From: Ruminiclostridium herbifermentans
GTDB taxonomy: Bacteria; Bacillota; Clostridia; Acetivibrionales; DSM-1351
Direction: 5' to 3'
Assembly (NCBI RefSeq): GCF_005473905.2
Contig: NZ_CP061336.1
Location: 852,501-916,500 of the forward strand
DNA length: 64,000 nt
Shown one piece after another: positions 40,723 to 49,722 of the stretch; the stretch's first letter is position 1; each line of letters starts with the position of its first letter. Made by a program: the position numbers and the translations under genes. The notes under the pieces are model-generated. The model saw nothing but the letters and a program-made list of their open reading frames with translations, ran no database searches and was not told the origin of the DNA.

Positions 40723-41442
40723 ATGCGAATACTTGCAGTAGATACATCCACTAATGTTGCTTCTGTCGCAATATTAGAAGATGATATAATAATAGGGGAA
40801 TATACTTGCAACAAGGGGAAAACACATTCACAGAAGCTTATGCCAATGATTCAGTGTTTGTTGGAAAAAGTGAATCTTAGTGCTGCGGACATGGATGTAT
40901 TTGCGGCATCTATTGGACCAGGTTCATTTACAGGTCTTAGGATTGGTGTAACAACAATTAAGGCTATGGCGTTTGCAGCCGAAAAACCAGTAATAAGTGT
41001 TTATACGCTAGATGCTCTAGCTTATAATGTGCAAATGTCAAAGGCACTGCTATGTCCAATTATTGATGCAAGGAATAGTCAGGTTTTTACTGCAATATAT
41101 AGATTTGTTGATGGAAAGCTTAAAAGACTCACAGATTATTTGGGGATACATATAAATGAATTAGTGGAGATTATTCGCCCAATGGAAGGCGAGGTTATTT
41201 TTTTGGGAGATGCTAGCGGTTTGCATAAAGATTATTTTACTGCAGAGTTAGGTGAGAGAATAAGTATAGCACCTCCTAATTTTGCACAGGCAAGTGCTTC
41301 TTCAGTAGCATTGCTGGCACGAGATTTGCATTTAGAAGGAAAAGCAGAAAGTTGTTTTGATATGGTACCTTTTTATCTTAGAAAGTCTCAGGCAGAACGT
41401 GAACGAGAAATAAATGAAAAAAGGATAACTCAAAATGATTGA
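40723..41442 (+). CDS. tsaB: tRNA t6A biosynthesis protein TsaB
   Basis: 239 residues, ASKHA-fold partner of TsaD. N-terminal ILAVDTSTNVASVAI and the GPGSFTGLRIG motif near residue 66 are diagnostic. ATG with GTGGGAGG upstream. The 3' end overlaps rimI by 8 bp, implying translational coupling. Confidence 0.95.
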   Translation: MRILAVDTSTNVASVAILEDDIIIGEYTCNKGKTHSQKLMPMIQCLLEKVNLSAADMDVFAASIGPGSFTGLRIGVTTIKAMAFAAEKPVISVYTLDALAYNVQMSKALLCPIIDARNSQVFTAIYRFVDGKLKRLTDYLGIHINELVEIIRPMEGEVIFLGDASGLHKDYFTAELGERISIAPPNFAQASASSVALLARDLHLEGKAESCFDMVPFYLRKSQAEREREINEKRITQND

Positions 41443-41887
41443 CAAAATTGAAGTAGTTGAAATGGGATTGGAGCATCTAGATGATGTAATGATAATAGAA
41501 AGCCTGAGCTTTAAGATACCTTGGTCAAGAAGTTCATTTATAGAAGAACTAGTTGATAATAAGCTTGCCTTTTACTTTGCAGCAGTTTCAGGAGGCAGGG
41601 TTATAGGGTATGGTGGTGTATGGAAGATATTTGATGAAGGGCATATAACAAATATTGCCGTGCATCCAGAGTTCAGACGTTGCGGAGCAGCTTCTGCAAT
41701 AATGGAAAGAATTCTTTATATGTGCAATGAAAATGAGATAAAGAGTCTTACTCTTGAGGTACGCAAAAGCAATATTGCAGCACAAAAATTGTATGAAAAG
41801 TATGGCTTTAAAGCTGAAGGTATCCGGAAAAGATACTATTCAGATAATAATGAGGACGCATTAATTATGTGGAGACATAATAACTAA
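41435..41887 (+). CDS. rimI: Ribosomal protein S18 N-alpha-acetyltransferase RimI
   Basis: 150 residues, GNAT fold. The acetyl-CoA pyrophosphate loop is PEFRRCGAASAIM near residues 76-88, preceded by HITNIAVH; LYEKYGFKAEGIRKRYY is the usual late motif. The tsaE-tsaB-rimI order is common in Firmicutes. Target specificity is inferred from context. Confidence 0.92.
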   Translation: MIDKIEVVEMGLEHLDDVMIIESLSFKIPWSRSSFIEELVDNKLAFYFAAVSGGRVIGYGGVWKIFDEGHITNIAVHPEFRRCGAASAIMERILYMCNENEIKSLTLEVRKSNIAAQKLYEKYGFKAEGIRKRYYSDNNEDALIMWRHNN

Positions 41888-42276
41888 ATAAACTTTCGCA
41901 CATAAGAACTATCGGTGCGTGAGGCTTATCAATGGTTTGTTGCCGAAATAATTTATTAAATTGGTAATTGCTAGTACTAGCAATTGTTCTGCTCAGCGTA
42001 TAAGCCGTCGTACACTTTCACCATTCATTGCTTATGGTGTGCAAACCCGACAATCTTGTCGCTTTGCGGCATAGAAGCTTAGAACTTACTTAACAATTGC
42101 AAAGGTACACGAATACTATCTTAATACTAAATACTTGTATTCATACAGCACGGCTTTTTTGCTATTTAATTTATGCAATTATTTCTAACCAAACTTTCCA
42201 TTTATAAGTTTCTTACACCTACAATTTTTACCTGCGTTAGTTAGCAACTAATAAATAACATTACCGGAGGGCATAT
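41888..42276. other. Spacer rimI to Lon-like gene with dispersed repeat
   Basis: 389 bp. Contains ATCAATGGTTTGTTG (about 41928-41942), the same 15-mer as at 21807 and 22001, followed by an AATAATT block and a GCTAGTACTAGC palindrome at about 41967. The rest holds nothing I can assign; the ribosome binding site of the next gene is CCGGAGGG. Confidence 0.5.
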
Positions 42277-44682
42277 ATGTCTATACCAAGGGAACTAACT
42301 TATCAGGAATTAGAAAATAAATGTGATACAGCTTCCTTTCCTTTCAGCAATACCTCAAAGCTAGGTACATATGAAGGAATAATTGGGCAGGAAAGAGCTG
42401 CTAAAGCTATGAAATTTGGCTTAAAAATGAAAACAAGAGGCTACAATATCTATATGGCAGGTCCTACAGGAACTGGAAAAACCAGCTTTGCAAGACAACT
42501 GGTGAATGAAATTGCAATAAATCAAAAAGTACCTGATGATTGGTGCTATATTTATAATTTCAATAAACCAAATCAACCTATGGCAATAAATCTTCCAGCT
42601 GGAATGGGAAAAGTATTTCAAAAGGATATGGAAGAATTTGTAAAAACAATAAAGCAAGAGATTGTAAATGCCTTTGATAATGAGAAGTATGAAAAAGAGA
42701 AAGAAGAAATTTTAGATGAATATGAGTCTACAAGGGATGAACTGCTTGCAAAGCTAAGTCAGGATGCTGAAGCACAAGGATTTAAGGTTAATACAGGAAG
42801 TTCAGGCATTTACTTTTTACCAATAATAGAAGGTAAAACATTAAGTGAAGAGGAATTTGAGAATTTAGATGATGACATAAAAGACCAAATAGATGAAAAG
42901 ACAAATATTCTACAACAGGACACATTGGAAATAATCCGAAAACTAAAAAATAATGAAAAAGAGACTAAAAAGAAAGTTGCTGAGTGGGAAAGCAGGATAG
43001 CATTACTGGCAATAGGAGTTCAGGTTAATGATCTGAAGGAAAAGTATAGTAAATATTCTGACATCGTTGACTATCTGGAAAATATTCAACAGGATATACT
43101 CAACAATCTGGATGAATTTAAAGAAGAAGAAATTAGTGAGGAACAACCTCAACTTATTATCCCATGGATGCAAAAGGAAGAAACACCTTTGCACAAATAT
43201 AAAGTAAATGTTTTAGTTGATAATAGCAATTTAAAAGGTGCACCAGTAATTGTTGATTTTAACCCGTCATATTCCAATTTAATTGGTAAAATAGAGTACG
43301 AAAATGAATTTGGATCAGTTTCAACTGACTATACAAAAATAAAGCCTGGATTATTTCATTTAGCTAATGGTGGATATATGATACTTCAAGCAAAAGATGT
43401 ATTGAGTAATCCACAGGCATACGAAGCAATTACTAGAGTACTTAAGACTAAGAAAATAACCATAGAAAATATGAAGGATCAGACAGGTGTGGTGACTGTA
43501 TCTGCCATTAAGCCACAGTCAATCCCTGTAGATATTAAGGTTATCTTAGTTGGAAGTTCTTCAATCTACCATCTGCTTTATGAATATGAAGAGGAATTCA
43601 GAAAGCTGTTTAAGGTAAAGGCAGATTTTGATGAGGAAATGGAAAAAAGTAATGAAAATATATTAAAGCTTGCCTCTTTTATAGGTGGCTTTTGCAAAAA
43701 GGAAAATACTCTTCATTTTGATAAATCAGGTGTTGCAAGTGTTGTTGAGTATGCTTCATGGCTTGTTGAAGATCAAAGGAAAATGTCAACAAGGTTTAAT
43801 GACATTTGTGAAATATTATGTGAAGCATGTATGTGGGCTGAATGTGATAATGCAAAGTATGTAAAGGCTAAGCATGTAAAGCAGGCAATTAAAGAAAAAA
43901 ATTATAGAAATGACAGGCTGGATAAAAAGCTGTTAGATATGTTAAACGAAGGTACCCTAATGATTGACACGGATGGCAGAGAGGTTGGACAGATTAATGG
44001 TTTGACTGTTATGGATATGGGAGACTATTCTTTTGGTAAACCAGCTAGAATCACAGCTTCTACTTATATTGGAGAAAGTGGAATTGTGAATATCGAAAGA
44101 GAAGTTGAACTAAGCGGAACATCTCACAGTAAGGGCGTTTTGATATTAAATGGCTATATTGGTCAAAAATATGCACAGGATTTTCCGCTGTCATTATCAG
44201 CAAGCCTGTGTTTTGAACAATTATATGGGGGTATTGACGGAGATAGTGCCTCAAGTGCAGAGTTATATGCTATATTATCAAGTCTTTCAGAGGTACCACT
44301 AAAACAATATATCGCCGTTACAGGTTCGGTTAATCAAAAGGGAGAAATTCAGCCTGTAGGTGGAGTAACACATAAAATCGAAGGCTTTTTTGAACTGTGC
44401 AAGCTTAGAGGGTTAAATGGTAAACAGGGGGTTATAATACCATATCAAAATATTAAAAATCTTGTATTAAATGACGATGTTGTAAATGCTGTTCGCAAAA
44501 AGCAGTTTCATATTTATCCAGTAAAAACAATAGATGAAGGAATTGAACTGCTGACAGATATGGAGGCTGGAGTTAAGGGCGCTGATGGCAAATATAAAGA
44601 AGGAACAATAAATTATTTGGTTAGCAAAAAATTGGAGCGATTTGCATTAGCAGTACTTAATTCTGGAAACCACAAAAAATAA
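42277..44682 (+). CDS. Lon-like ATP-dependent protease (AAA_32 type)
   Basis: 801 residues. N-terminal AAA region with Walker A GPTGTGKTS near residue 62, a long Glu/Lys-rich coiled coil (about 120-280), and a C-terminal Lon protease domain. The catalytic Ser is in DGDSASSAEL and the Lys in GGVTHKIEG, giving a Ser-Lys dyad. This family of ATP-binding Lon-like proteases is common in Clostridia and Gammaproteobacteria and differs from classical Lon in its DGDSA in place of GPSAG. Cytosolic quality control is inferred. Confidence 0.88.
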   Translation: MSIPRELTYQELENKCDTASFPFSNTSKLGTYEGIIGQERAAKAMKFGLKMKTRGYNIYMAGPTGTGKTSFARQLVNEIAINQKVPDDWCYIYNFNKPNQPMAINLPAGMGKVFQKDMEEFVKTIKQEIVNAFDNEKYEKEKEEILDEYESTRDELLAKLSQDAEAQGFKVNTGSSGIYFLPIIEGKTLSEEEFENLDDDIKDQIDEKTNILQQDTLEIIRKLKNNEKETKKKVAEWESRIALLAIGVQVNDLKEKYSKYSDIVDYLENIQQDILNNLDEFKEEEISEEQPQLIIPWMQKEETPLHKYKVNVLVDNSNLKGAPVIVDFNPSYSNLIGKIEYENEFGSVSTDYTKIKPGLFHLANGGYMILQAKDVLSNPQAYEAITRVLKTKKITIENMKDQTGVVTVSAIKPQSIPVDIKVILVGSSSIYHLLYEYEEEFRKLFKVKADFDEEMEKSNENILKLASFIGGFCKKENTLHFDKSGVASVVEYASWLVEDQRKMSTRFNDICEILCEACMWAECDNAKYVKAKHVKQAIKEKNYRNDRLDKKLLDMLNEGTLMIDTDGREVGQINGLTVMDMGDYSFGKPARITASTYIGESGIVNIEREVELSGTSHSKGVLILNGYIGQKYAQDFPLSLSASLCFEQLYGGIDGDSASSAELYAILSSLSEVPLKQYIAVTGSVNQKGEIQPVGGVTHKIEGFFELCKLRGLNGKQGVIIPYQNIKNLVLNDDVVNAVRKKQFHIYPVKTIDEGIELLTDMEAGVKGADGKYKEGTINYLVSKKLERFALAVLNSGNHKK

Positions 44683-44770
44683 TATATTTTATCACTACTC
44701 AAACTACTAACTGCTAATTGTTATTTATTAATCAGACAAATAATAAATTATAGCGTACTTAAATATATAA

Positions 44771-44920
44771 CGAGGCAAGAAAATGATCCCCTACTTCTAT
44801 AAGTGTAGGGAACCGCTCTGGTTTTCAGATGGTGAGAATATTTCCTGCCTCGATGAAATACCGATAATGTAATAAAATTTTTCTACAACTGCGAATTTTG
44901 TTATATCCAGTTGTTATAAA
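44771..44920 (+). repeat. Structured repeat, copy 3
   Basis: Single copy in the 332-bp spacer after the Lon-like gene. P1 CGAGGCA (44771-44777)/TGCCTCG (44846-44852); P2 CCCTAC (44789-44794)/GTAGGG (44805-44810); P3 ACC/GGT plus TCTG/CAGA (44812-44833); 3' AT-rich hairpin about 44871-44902; ends CCAGTTGTTATAAA, a degenerate form of the family terminus. Confidence 0.75.
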
Positions 44921-45014
44921 ATTTGCGTATTCTGCTCATTATGAAATTAAACTTGATTATACTTGTGCAGAATTAAACTAATAGCAGTTTATGAGTTAGG
45001 GGGTGTATCGAGCA

Positions 45015-45569
45015 TTGACCAAGACAGATGAAGAACTGGTGTCTCTATGTTTGAATGGCGATACTAGTGCTTTTGAAGAAATTGTCAGTAGGTATAAAAA
45101 GTTAGTATACAGTGTAGTTTACAAAATGATACCTGATAGAGAAGAAGTGAATGACGTATCTCAAGAGGTTTTTATCAGAATTTATAGATCTCTTGATAAA
45201 TATAATCCAGAATACAAAATGTCAACATGGATTGTAAAAATAACTACTAACCTTTGCTTAGATACTCTTAGAAAGAAAAAGCAGGATACCGTTTCTCTAG
45301 ACGATGCTATTGGAGTTTCAAGCAGTATAGATACACCCGAAGAGGCGTTGATAAAAGATCAAAGAACGCAGCTAATAAAAAATGCAATTGATGAATTGCC
45401 ACAAAAATATAAAATTTTAATAACACTATTTCATAGTAATGGTTTGTCGTATGAAGAAATGACAAAGGTACTTAATGAGCCAATGTCAATAATAAAGAAC
45501 AGACTTTATAGAGCAAGGCTTATGCTTAAGGGAAAACTTGATAGTGCAAGAAAGGAGGAGGTATTATGA
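45015..45569 (+). CDS. ECF-subfamily RNA polymerase sigma factor
   Basis: 184 residues when started at TTG 45015 (MTKTDEELVSLC), about 10 bp after AGGGGGTG; a GTG at 45003 is also in frame but overlaps that site. Sigma region 2 (DVSQEVFIRIYRSLDKY, STWIVKITTNLCLD) and region 4 (LPQKYKILITLFHSNGLSYEEM) are clear. The ATGA overlap with the anti-sigma gene implies coupling. Likely responds to envelope stress and activates its own operon. Confidence 0.93.
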   Translation: MTKTDEELVSLCLNGDTSAFEEIVSRYKKLVYSVVYKMIPDREEVNDVSQEVFIRIYRSLDKYNPEYKMSTWIVKITTNLCLDTLRKKKQDTVSLDDAIGVSSSIDTPEEALIKDQRTQLIKNAIDELPQKYKILITLFHSNGLSYEEMTKVLNEPMSIIKNRLYRARLMLKGKLDSARKEEVL

Positions 45570-46129
45570 AATGCGTTGATTCTCAAAATTTTATTATGAA
45601 ATTTTTTGATAAAGAACTAAATGATATTGAAGAGGCACAACTAAAACAACATCTAAAGAATTGTAAGAATTGTTCTGAAGAATTTAATAGTTTAAAAGAA
45701 ATATTTGATATAGTTGAGCAAGATTCTGGCATTGAACCTCCTGAAGATTTTGAATTTCAAGTTATGAGCCGTATAACAAAAGAAGAGAAAATTTACAAAA
45801 AGACGATGGATAATAATCTATTTGTGTATAATATCCTATTAGTTACAGTATCACTGATTTTTGTTATATTTTTTGCTGGAGCACTTTGGGAGGTTTTAAA
45901 AACTCCTATTAATTTAATACAAATCATGAACAGATTTGTTGATTCTTCTAAAGATTTAATTTTATCTGCTATAAGTATGTTTAGAGGTATTGTAATTGCT
46001 ATATTGAGTGTTGCAGCATCAATATATAAGACTTATTTTTTCGAATACATTGCACTAGGTTTTCTATTACTCATAACGCAAGGATTGTTTTTTAAAATGG
46101 TTAGACGGAGTAATGGAGGGTCACAATGA
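45566..46129 (+). CDS. Anti-sigma factor with zinc-finger-like domain
   Basis: 187 residues. The N-terminal segment has H-x3-C-x2-C (QHLKNCKNC near residues 28-36), the zinc anti-sigma motif that holds the cognate sigma factor. Two hydrophobic segments near residues 88-112 and 150-175 put it in the membrane. Start overlaps the sigma gene by 4 bp and its end overlaps the next gene by 4 bp, so all three are co-translated. Confidence 0.9.
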   Translation: MKCVDSQNFIMKFFDKELNDIEEAQLKQHLKNCKNCSEEFNSLKEIFDIVEQDSGIEPPEDFEFQVMSRITKEEKIYKKTMDNNLFVYNILLVTVSLIFVIFFAGALWEVLKTPINLIQIMNRFVDSSKDLILSAISMFRGIVIAILSVAASIYKTYFFEYIALGFLLLITQGLFFKMVRRSNGGSQ

Positions 46130-47037
46130 GGAAAATATCAAAGGCTATAATAATTACTCTCATTCTTTTGTTATCTGTACCATTTATAGTCTCAGCTAAA
46201 CAAAGTGATATAACTACAGGTAATCTTGTCATATTTGAAGATAGGATAGTAGACAATATAAGTAGTGGAAATGTGACTGTAGTGAGTGGCAATGCTGATA
46301 TTCGCACAAATGTCAGTGGAAGTATAATAGTTGTTTTTGGAAAGGCAACTATTAATGGAAATGTCAGCGGTGATGTTATTTCTTTATTTGGTGAATTGGA
46401 TGTTCTGGACAATACCATAATAAAGGGTAATTTAGTCTCAATAGGTAAGCTGAAAGCAAGTGATTTGATTTCAGTATTAGGAACAAAATTGTCAATTGAT
46501 TTTGATATTATTTCGTTATTCAAATCAAATGGTATTATTATTAATACATTTATTTTGCTTGCACTATTCTCGTTAGCTATAGGGCTTATTTTAATTAGTA
46601 TATTTACTAAAAGATATAGAAGTATGGCGTACTCTATGAAATCCGGAAATGCTAGAAGATTAGTATTGGGTTTGTTATTTTTTATTAGTGCTACTATAGT
46701 CTTAGTGTTCCTAATATTTTTGATTATTGTTCCAATAACTTATGTTTTACTTGTTATATTTGCTGAAATTGTAGTAGGTATATATATTGGAAGATTAATA
46801 TTTAAGAATAATAATGAAAAATCAACAATATTTATAGAGTTTTTTGTAGGACACATTATAGCTAGCATTTTTAAAATAGTACCTCTGATTTTATTGCCCG
46901 AAGGTTCATATTTTGCATTGATGATATATGGAATAGCATTGTTAGTAATTGAATTTGTAATGGCGTCTTTTGGAATAGGAACAATAATAGATACTGGTTT
47001 CGGTAAAAATATTAAGACAGTACAAAAAAGCAAATAA
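46126..47037 (+). CDS. Membrane protein with bactofilin-like (polymer-forming) repeat domain
   Basis: 303 residues. Signal peptide (about 1-24, ending in VSA), then a hydrophobic-periodic region 25-125 (GNVTVVSGNADIRTNVSG, GNVSGDVISLFG) resembling bactofilin/polymer-forming beta-helices, then about four membrane helices from residue 138 on. Third gene of the sigma/anti-sigma operon, so probably an envelope-stress target or sensor. Function not established. Confidence 0.75.
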   Translation: MRKISKAIIITLILLLSVPFIVSAKQSDITTGNLVIFEDRIVDNISSGNVTVVSGNADIRTNVSGSIIVVFGKATINGNVSGDVISLFGELDVLDNTIIKGNLVSIGKLKASDLISVLGTKLSIDFDIISLFKSNGIIINTFILLALFSLAIGLILISIFTKRYRSMAYSMKSGNARRLVLGLLFFISATIVLVFLIFLIIVPITYVLLVIFAEIVVGIYIGRLIFKNNNEKSTIFIEFFVGHIIASIFKIVPLILLPEGSYFALMIYGIALLVIEFVMASFGIGTIIDTGFGKNIKTVQKSK

Positions 47038-47072
47038 TATTTAGAGATGATAGGTTCAATACTTGAGATAAA

Positions 47073-47190
47073 CGAGGTATACCGCTTTGGCTTCTAGTTG
47101 GTGAGGAATTCCTTGCCTCGCATACATACCGCTGGTGTAATAAAATTTTCTGTGATCTAAAAATCTTATTATGAATCTAGGTATTATTAC
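47073..47190 (+). repeat. Structured repeat, copy 4 (P2 deleted)
   Basis: P1 is CGAGG (47073-47077)/CCTCG (47116-47120); the P2 arm is missing and the sequence passes straight to the P3 segment ATACCGCTTTGG. Ends GAATCTAGGTATTATTAC and abuts copy 5. Loss of one complete arm with the rest retained supports a modular RNA or DNA fold. Confidence 0.65.
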
Positions 47191-47362
47191 AAGAGAAAAA
47201 GAGTCCCTCACTTACACAAGTATTGAGAACAATTTGATTTTACCGGCAGTGAGAATATTTCCTGCCTCATTTACACCGTCCATGTAATAAAGCTTTTCTT
47301 TGATTGAAGAGTTAATGAAGATTTAATGAAGAGTTAAATTTTGACTCTAGGTGTTATAATAT
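47191..47362 (+). repeat. Structured repeat, copy 5 (degenerate)
   Basis: Begins AAGAGAAAAAGAGTCCC, keeps TACCGGCAGTGAGAATATTTCCTGCCTC, and ends GACTCTAGGTGTTATAATATT. P1 is decayed at its 5' side. An internal short direct repeat (GAAGAGTTAATGAAGATTTA) lengthens the 3' part. Lies just upstream of the HPr-like gene promoter (TTGATT 47372, TATAAT 47396). Confidence 0.6.
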
Positions 47363-47445
47363 TCACAGGATTTGATTTATATGGACTATTTTTGGTATAA
47401 TAGAAAATATATATTCTCAAGTATAGAAATTGGGGGAACATAGAA

Positions 47446-47703
47446 ATGATTTCAAATAAAGTTGTTATTAACTGTCCATCAGGATTGAATTCTAAAGCAG
47501 CGGCTTTGCTTGTACAAAAGGTATCTAAGTTTAGTTCAAATATCTGGTTGGAAAAGGGAGAAAGAAGAGCAAATGCAAAGAGCTTGTTAGGATTACTTTC
47601 ACTGGGGGTTGAGAGACAAGCAACAATAAATATAATAGTTGATGGTGAAGATGAAGAAAAAGCCTCAAAAGAAATTGAAGAATATTTTTTGGCAGGTTTC
47701 TAA
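47446..47703 (+). CDS. HPr-family protein lacking the active-site histidine (Crh-like)
   Basis: 85 residues, full HPr fold. Position 15, His in phosphotransferase HPr, is Asn here ([14 protein letters not shown]), and Arg17 is Lys, so PTS phosphotransfer is not possible. Ser46, the regulatory HPr-kinase site, is retained in [11 protein letters not shown]. The same combination (no His15, Ser46 kept) defines Crh in Bacillus, a co-repressor of CcpA. A regulatory role is inferred. ATG preceded by TTGGGGGAAC; uvrC follows after 143 bp. Confidence 0.88.
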   Translation: MISNKVVINCPSGLNSKAAALLVQKVSKFSSNIWLEKGERRANAKSLLGLLSLGVERQATINIIVDGEDEEKASKEIEEYFLAGF

Positions 47704-47846
47704 TCCAATAGATTAATTATATTATAGGCTTAAAATTAGCTGTGGTTTATTATAAATCACAGCGCTTTTAAAATAGGCTGATTTTTAATGTAAAGCTGTA
47801 GTTAGACTAGTAATAAAGCTTTTATTGAATTTATGAGGTGAATTGT

Positions 47847-49694
47847 TTGTTTGATATCCAAGAAGAACTAAAAAAATTACCAGATAAGCCTGGCGTATAT
47901 ATAATGAAGGATGCTAATGGTATTGTTATATATGTTGGAAAGGCAGTAGTACTAAAAAACAGGGTAAGGCAATATTTCCATCAATCTGCAAATCATCCTC
48001 CTAAGGTTCAAGCAATGGTAGCAAAAATTAGCGAATTTGAATATATTATTACAGACTCTGAAGTTGAAGCTTTAATGCTTGAATGTAACTTAATAAAAAA
48101 GTATAAACCAAAATATAATATTTTATTAAAAGATGATAAGCATTATCCTTATATAAAAGTTACTATGAACGAAGAATATCCTCGGATACTTAAAACAAGA
48201 CGAGTTGAAAAGGATGGGGCTAAATACTTTGGACCATATTCAAGTGGCTTTGCAGTAAATGATGCAATAGACACTTTGAAAAAATTATTTCCGATAAAAA
48301 CCTGTAATAGAAAATTGCCCAATGACATTGGTAAGTTTCGTCCCTGTTTGAATTATCACTTGAAAAAATGTCTTGGGCCATGTCAGGGTGAAGTTAACAA
48401 AAATGAATACCATGAAATGATGAGAAAGATTTGCTCCTTTTTGAGTGGTCAATATGATGAAATACTCAATGATTTAAAAGCTCAAATGGAGGAGGCTGCT
48501 GAACAGCTTGAGTTTGAAAAGGCAGCGCAAATTAGAAATAAAATATCAAGTATGACTCAGCTGTCAGAAAAACAAAAAGTTCTTTCTACAGATGGGCAGG
48601 ATAGAGATGTAATTGGTTTTTCAAGAGATGCTACTGATTTATGTATTCAGGTTTTTTTTGTAAGGAATGGACGAGTTATTGGTAGGGAACATTATATTTT
48701 TGAAGGTGAAGGTGATGAAGAAATAGGATACTCCCTTTCAACCTTTATAAAACAGTTTTATAATAATGTTCAGTTTATACCATCAGAAATAGTAATTCAA
48801 AATGAAATTGAAGATAGTGAGACAATATCACAGTGGCTTACTGAAAAAAGGGGACACAAGGTAAGCATAAGAGTTCCTGTAAGAGGAGAGTTAGTCAGAC
48901 TGGTTAAAATGGTATCACAGAATGCGGAAGTTTCCTTAAAGCTTTTTAAAGATAGACTAAAAAGAGTGGATAATGTCAATGAAGAGGGTATTAATCAATT
49001 AATGAAGCTTCTTGAATTAGAGCAGAGGCCAAGGAGAATTGAAGCATATGACATATCAAATACAGGTTCTTCCGAAATAGTTGCTTCAATGGTTGTTTTT
49101 ATTGATGGAAAGCCAGCTAGACAGGAGTACAGAAAGTTCAAAATGAAATCAGTTGAGCAGCAAAATGATTATGCCAGCATGCAGGAAACATTATATAGAA
49201 GGTTATCACGTGCTAAAAAAGAAAAGGAAGAAAACATAGAAAAGCCTAAATTTTCTGACTTACCTGACTTAATTTTAGTAGATGGAGGCTTTGGACATGT
49301 CAGTGCTGCTCAACAAATAGCAGATGAGTTTGAATATAGACTTGTAATAGCAGGTATGGCAAAGGATAGCAGGCATCGCACAAAATCCCTTGTATACAAC
49401 GGTAAGGAGTATGAATTGTCAGCATATATGCCTTTGCTTAGATTAATTACAGAAATACAAGATGAAACTCACAGAGTAGCTGTTGATTATAATAGGACGC
49501 TAAGGGCTAAAAGATACACTCATTCTGAACTGGATGAAATAGAGGGGGTAGGAGAAACCAGAAAAAAGGCACTACTAAAGCACTTTAAGTCTTTGGCGGC
49601 AATAAAAAAAGCGGATATTGCTCAGCTTATGGAAGTTCAGGGAATAAATGAAAAGGTTGCAATAAAAATATATAATTATTTTAGAAACAAATGA
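47847..49694 (+). CDS. uvrC: Excinuclease ABC subunit C
   Basis: 615 residues. Makes both incisions in nucleotide excision repair. N-terminal GIY-YIG nuclease (GVYIMKDANGIVIYVGKA), four-cysteine segment (CNRK, CLNYHLKKCLGPC), UVR motif near residue 205 (LEFEKAAQIRNKI), the UvrC RNase-H-like domain and a C-terminal helix-hairpin-helix (DEIEGVGETRKKALLKHF). TTG 47847 fits the TGAGGTGA site 5 bp upstream better than GTG 47838, which overlaps it. Confidence 0.95.
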   Translation: MFDIQEELKKLPDKPGVYIMKDANGIVIYVGKAVVLKNRVRQYFHQSANHPPKVQAMVAKISEFEYIITDSEVEALMLECNLIKKYKPKYNILLKDDKHYPYIKVTMNEEYPRILKTRRVEKDGAKYFGPYSSGFAVNDAIDTLKKLFPIKTCNRKLPNDIGKFRPCLNYHLKKCLGPCQGEVNKNEYHEMMRKICSFLSGQYDEILNDLKAQMEEAAEQLEFEKAAQIRNKISSMTQLSEKQKVLSTDGQDRDVIGFSRDATDLCIQVFFVRNGRVIGREHYIFEGEGDEEIGYSLSTFIKQFYNNVQFIPSEIVIQNEIEDSETISQWLTEKRGHKVSIRVPVRGELVRLVKMVSQNAEVSLKLFKDRLKRVDNVNEEGINQLMKLLELEQRPRRIEAYDISNTGSSEIVASMVVFIDGKPARQEYRKFKMKSVEQQNDYASMQETLYRRLSRAKKEKEENIEKPKFSDLPDLILVDGGFGHVSAAQQIADEFEYRLVIAGMAKDSRHRTKSLVYNGKEYELSAYMPLLRLITEIQDETHRVAVDYNRTLRAKRYTHSELDEIEGVGETRKKALLKHFKSLAAIKKADIAQLMEVQGINEKVAIKIYNYFRNK

Positions 49695-49722
49695 CTTGTT
49701 AAGGAATAGGTGCGTAAACTTT

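Noticed and set aside
44683-45002. Riboswitch controlling the ECF sigma operon
   Set aside because: The structured element here is a member of the five-copy repeat family found next to unrelated genes, so a gene-specific riboswitch is unlikely.
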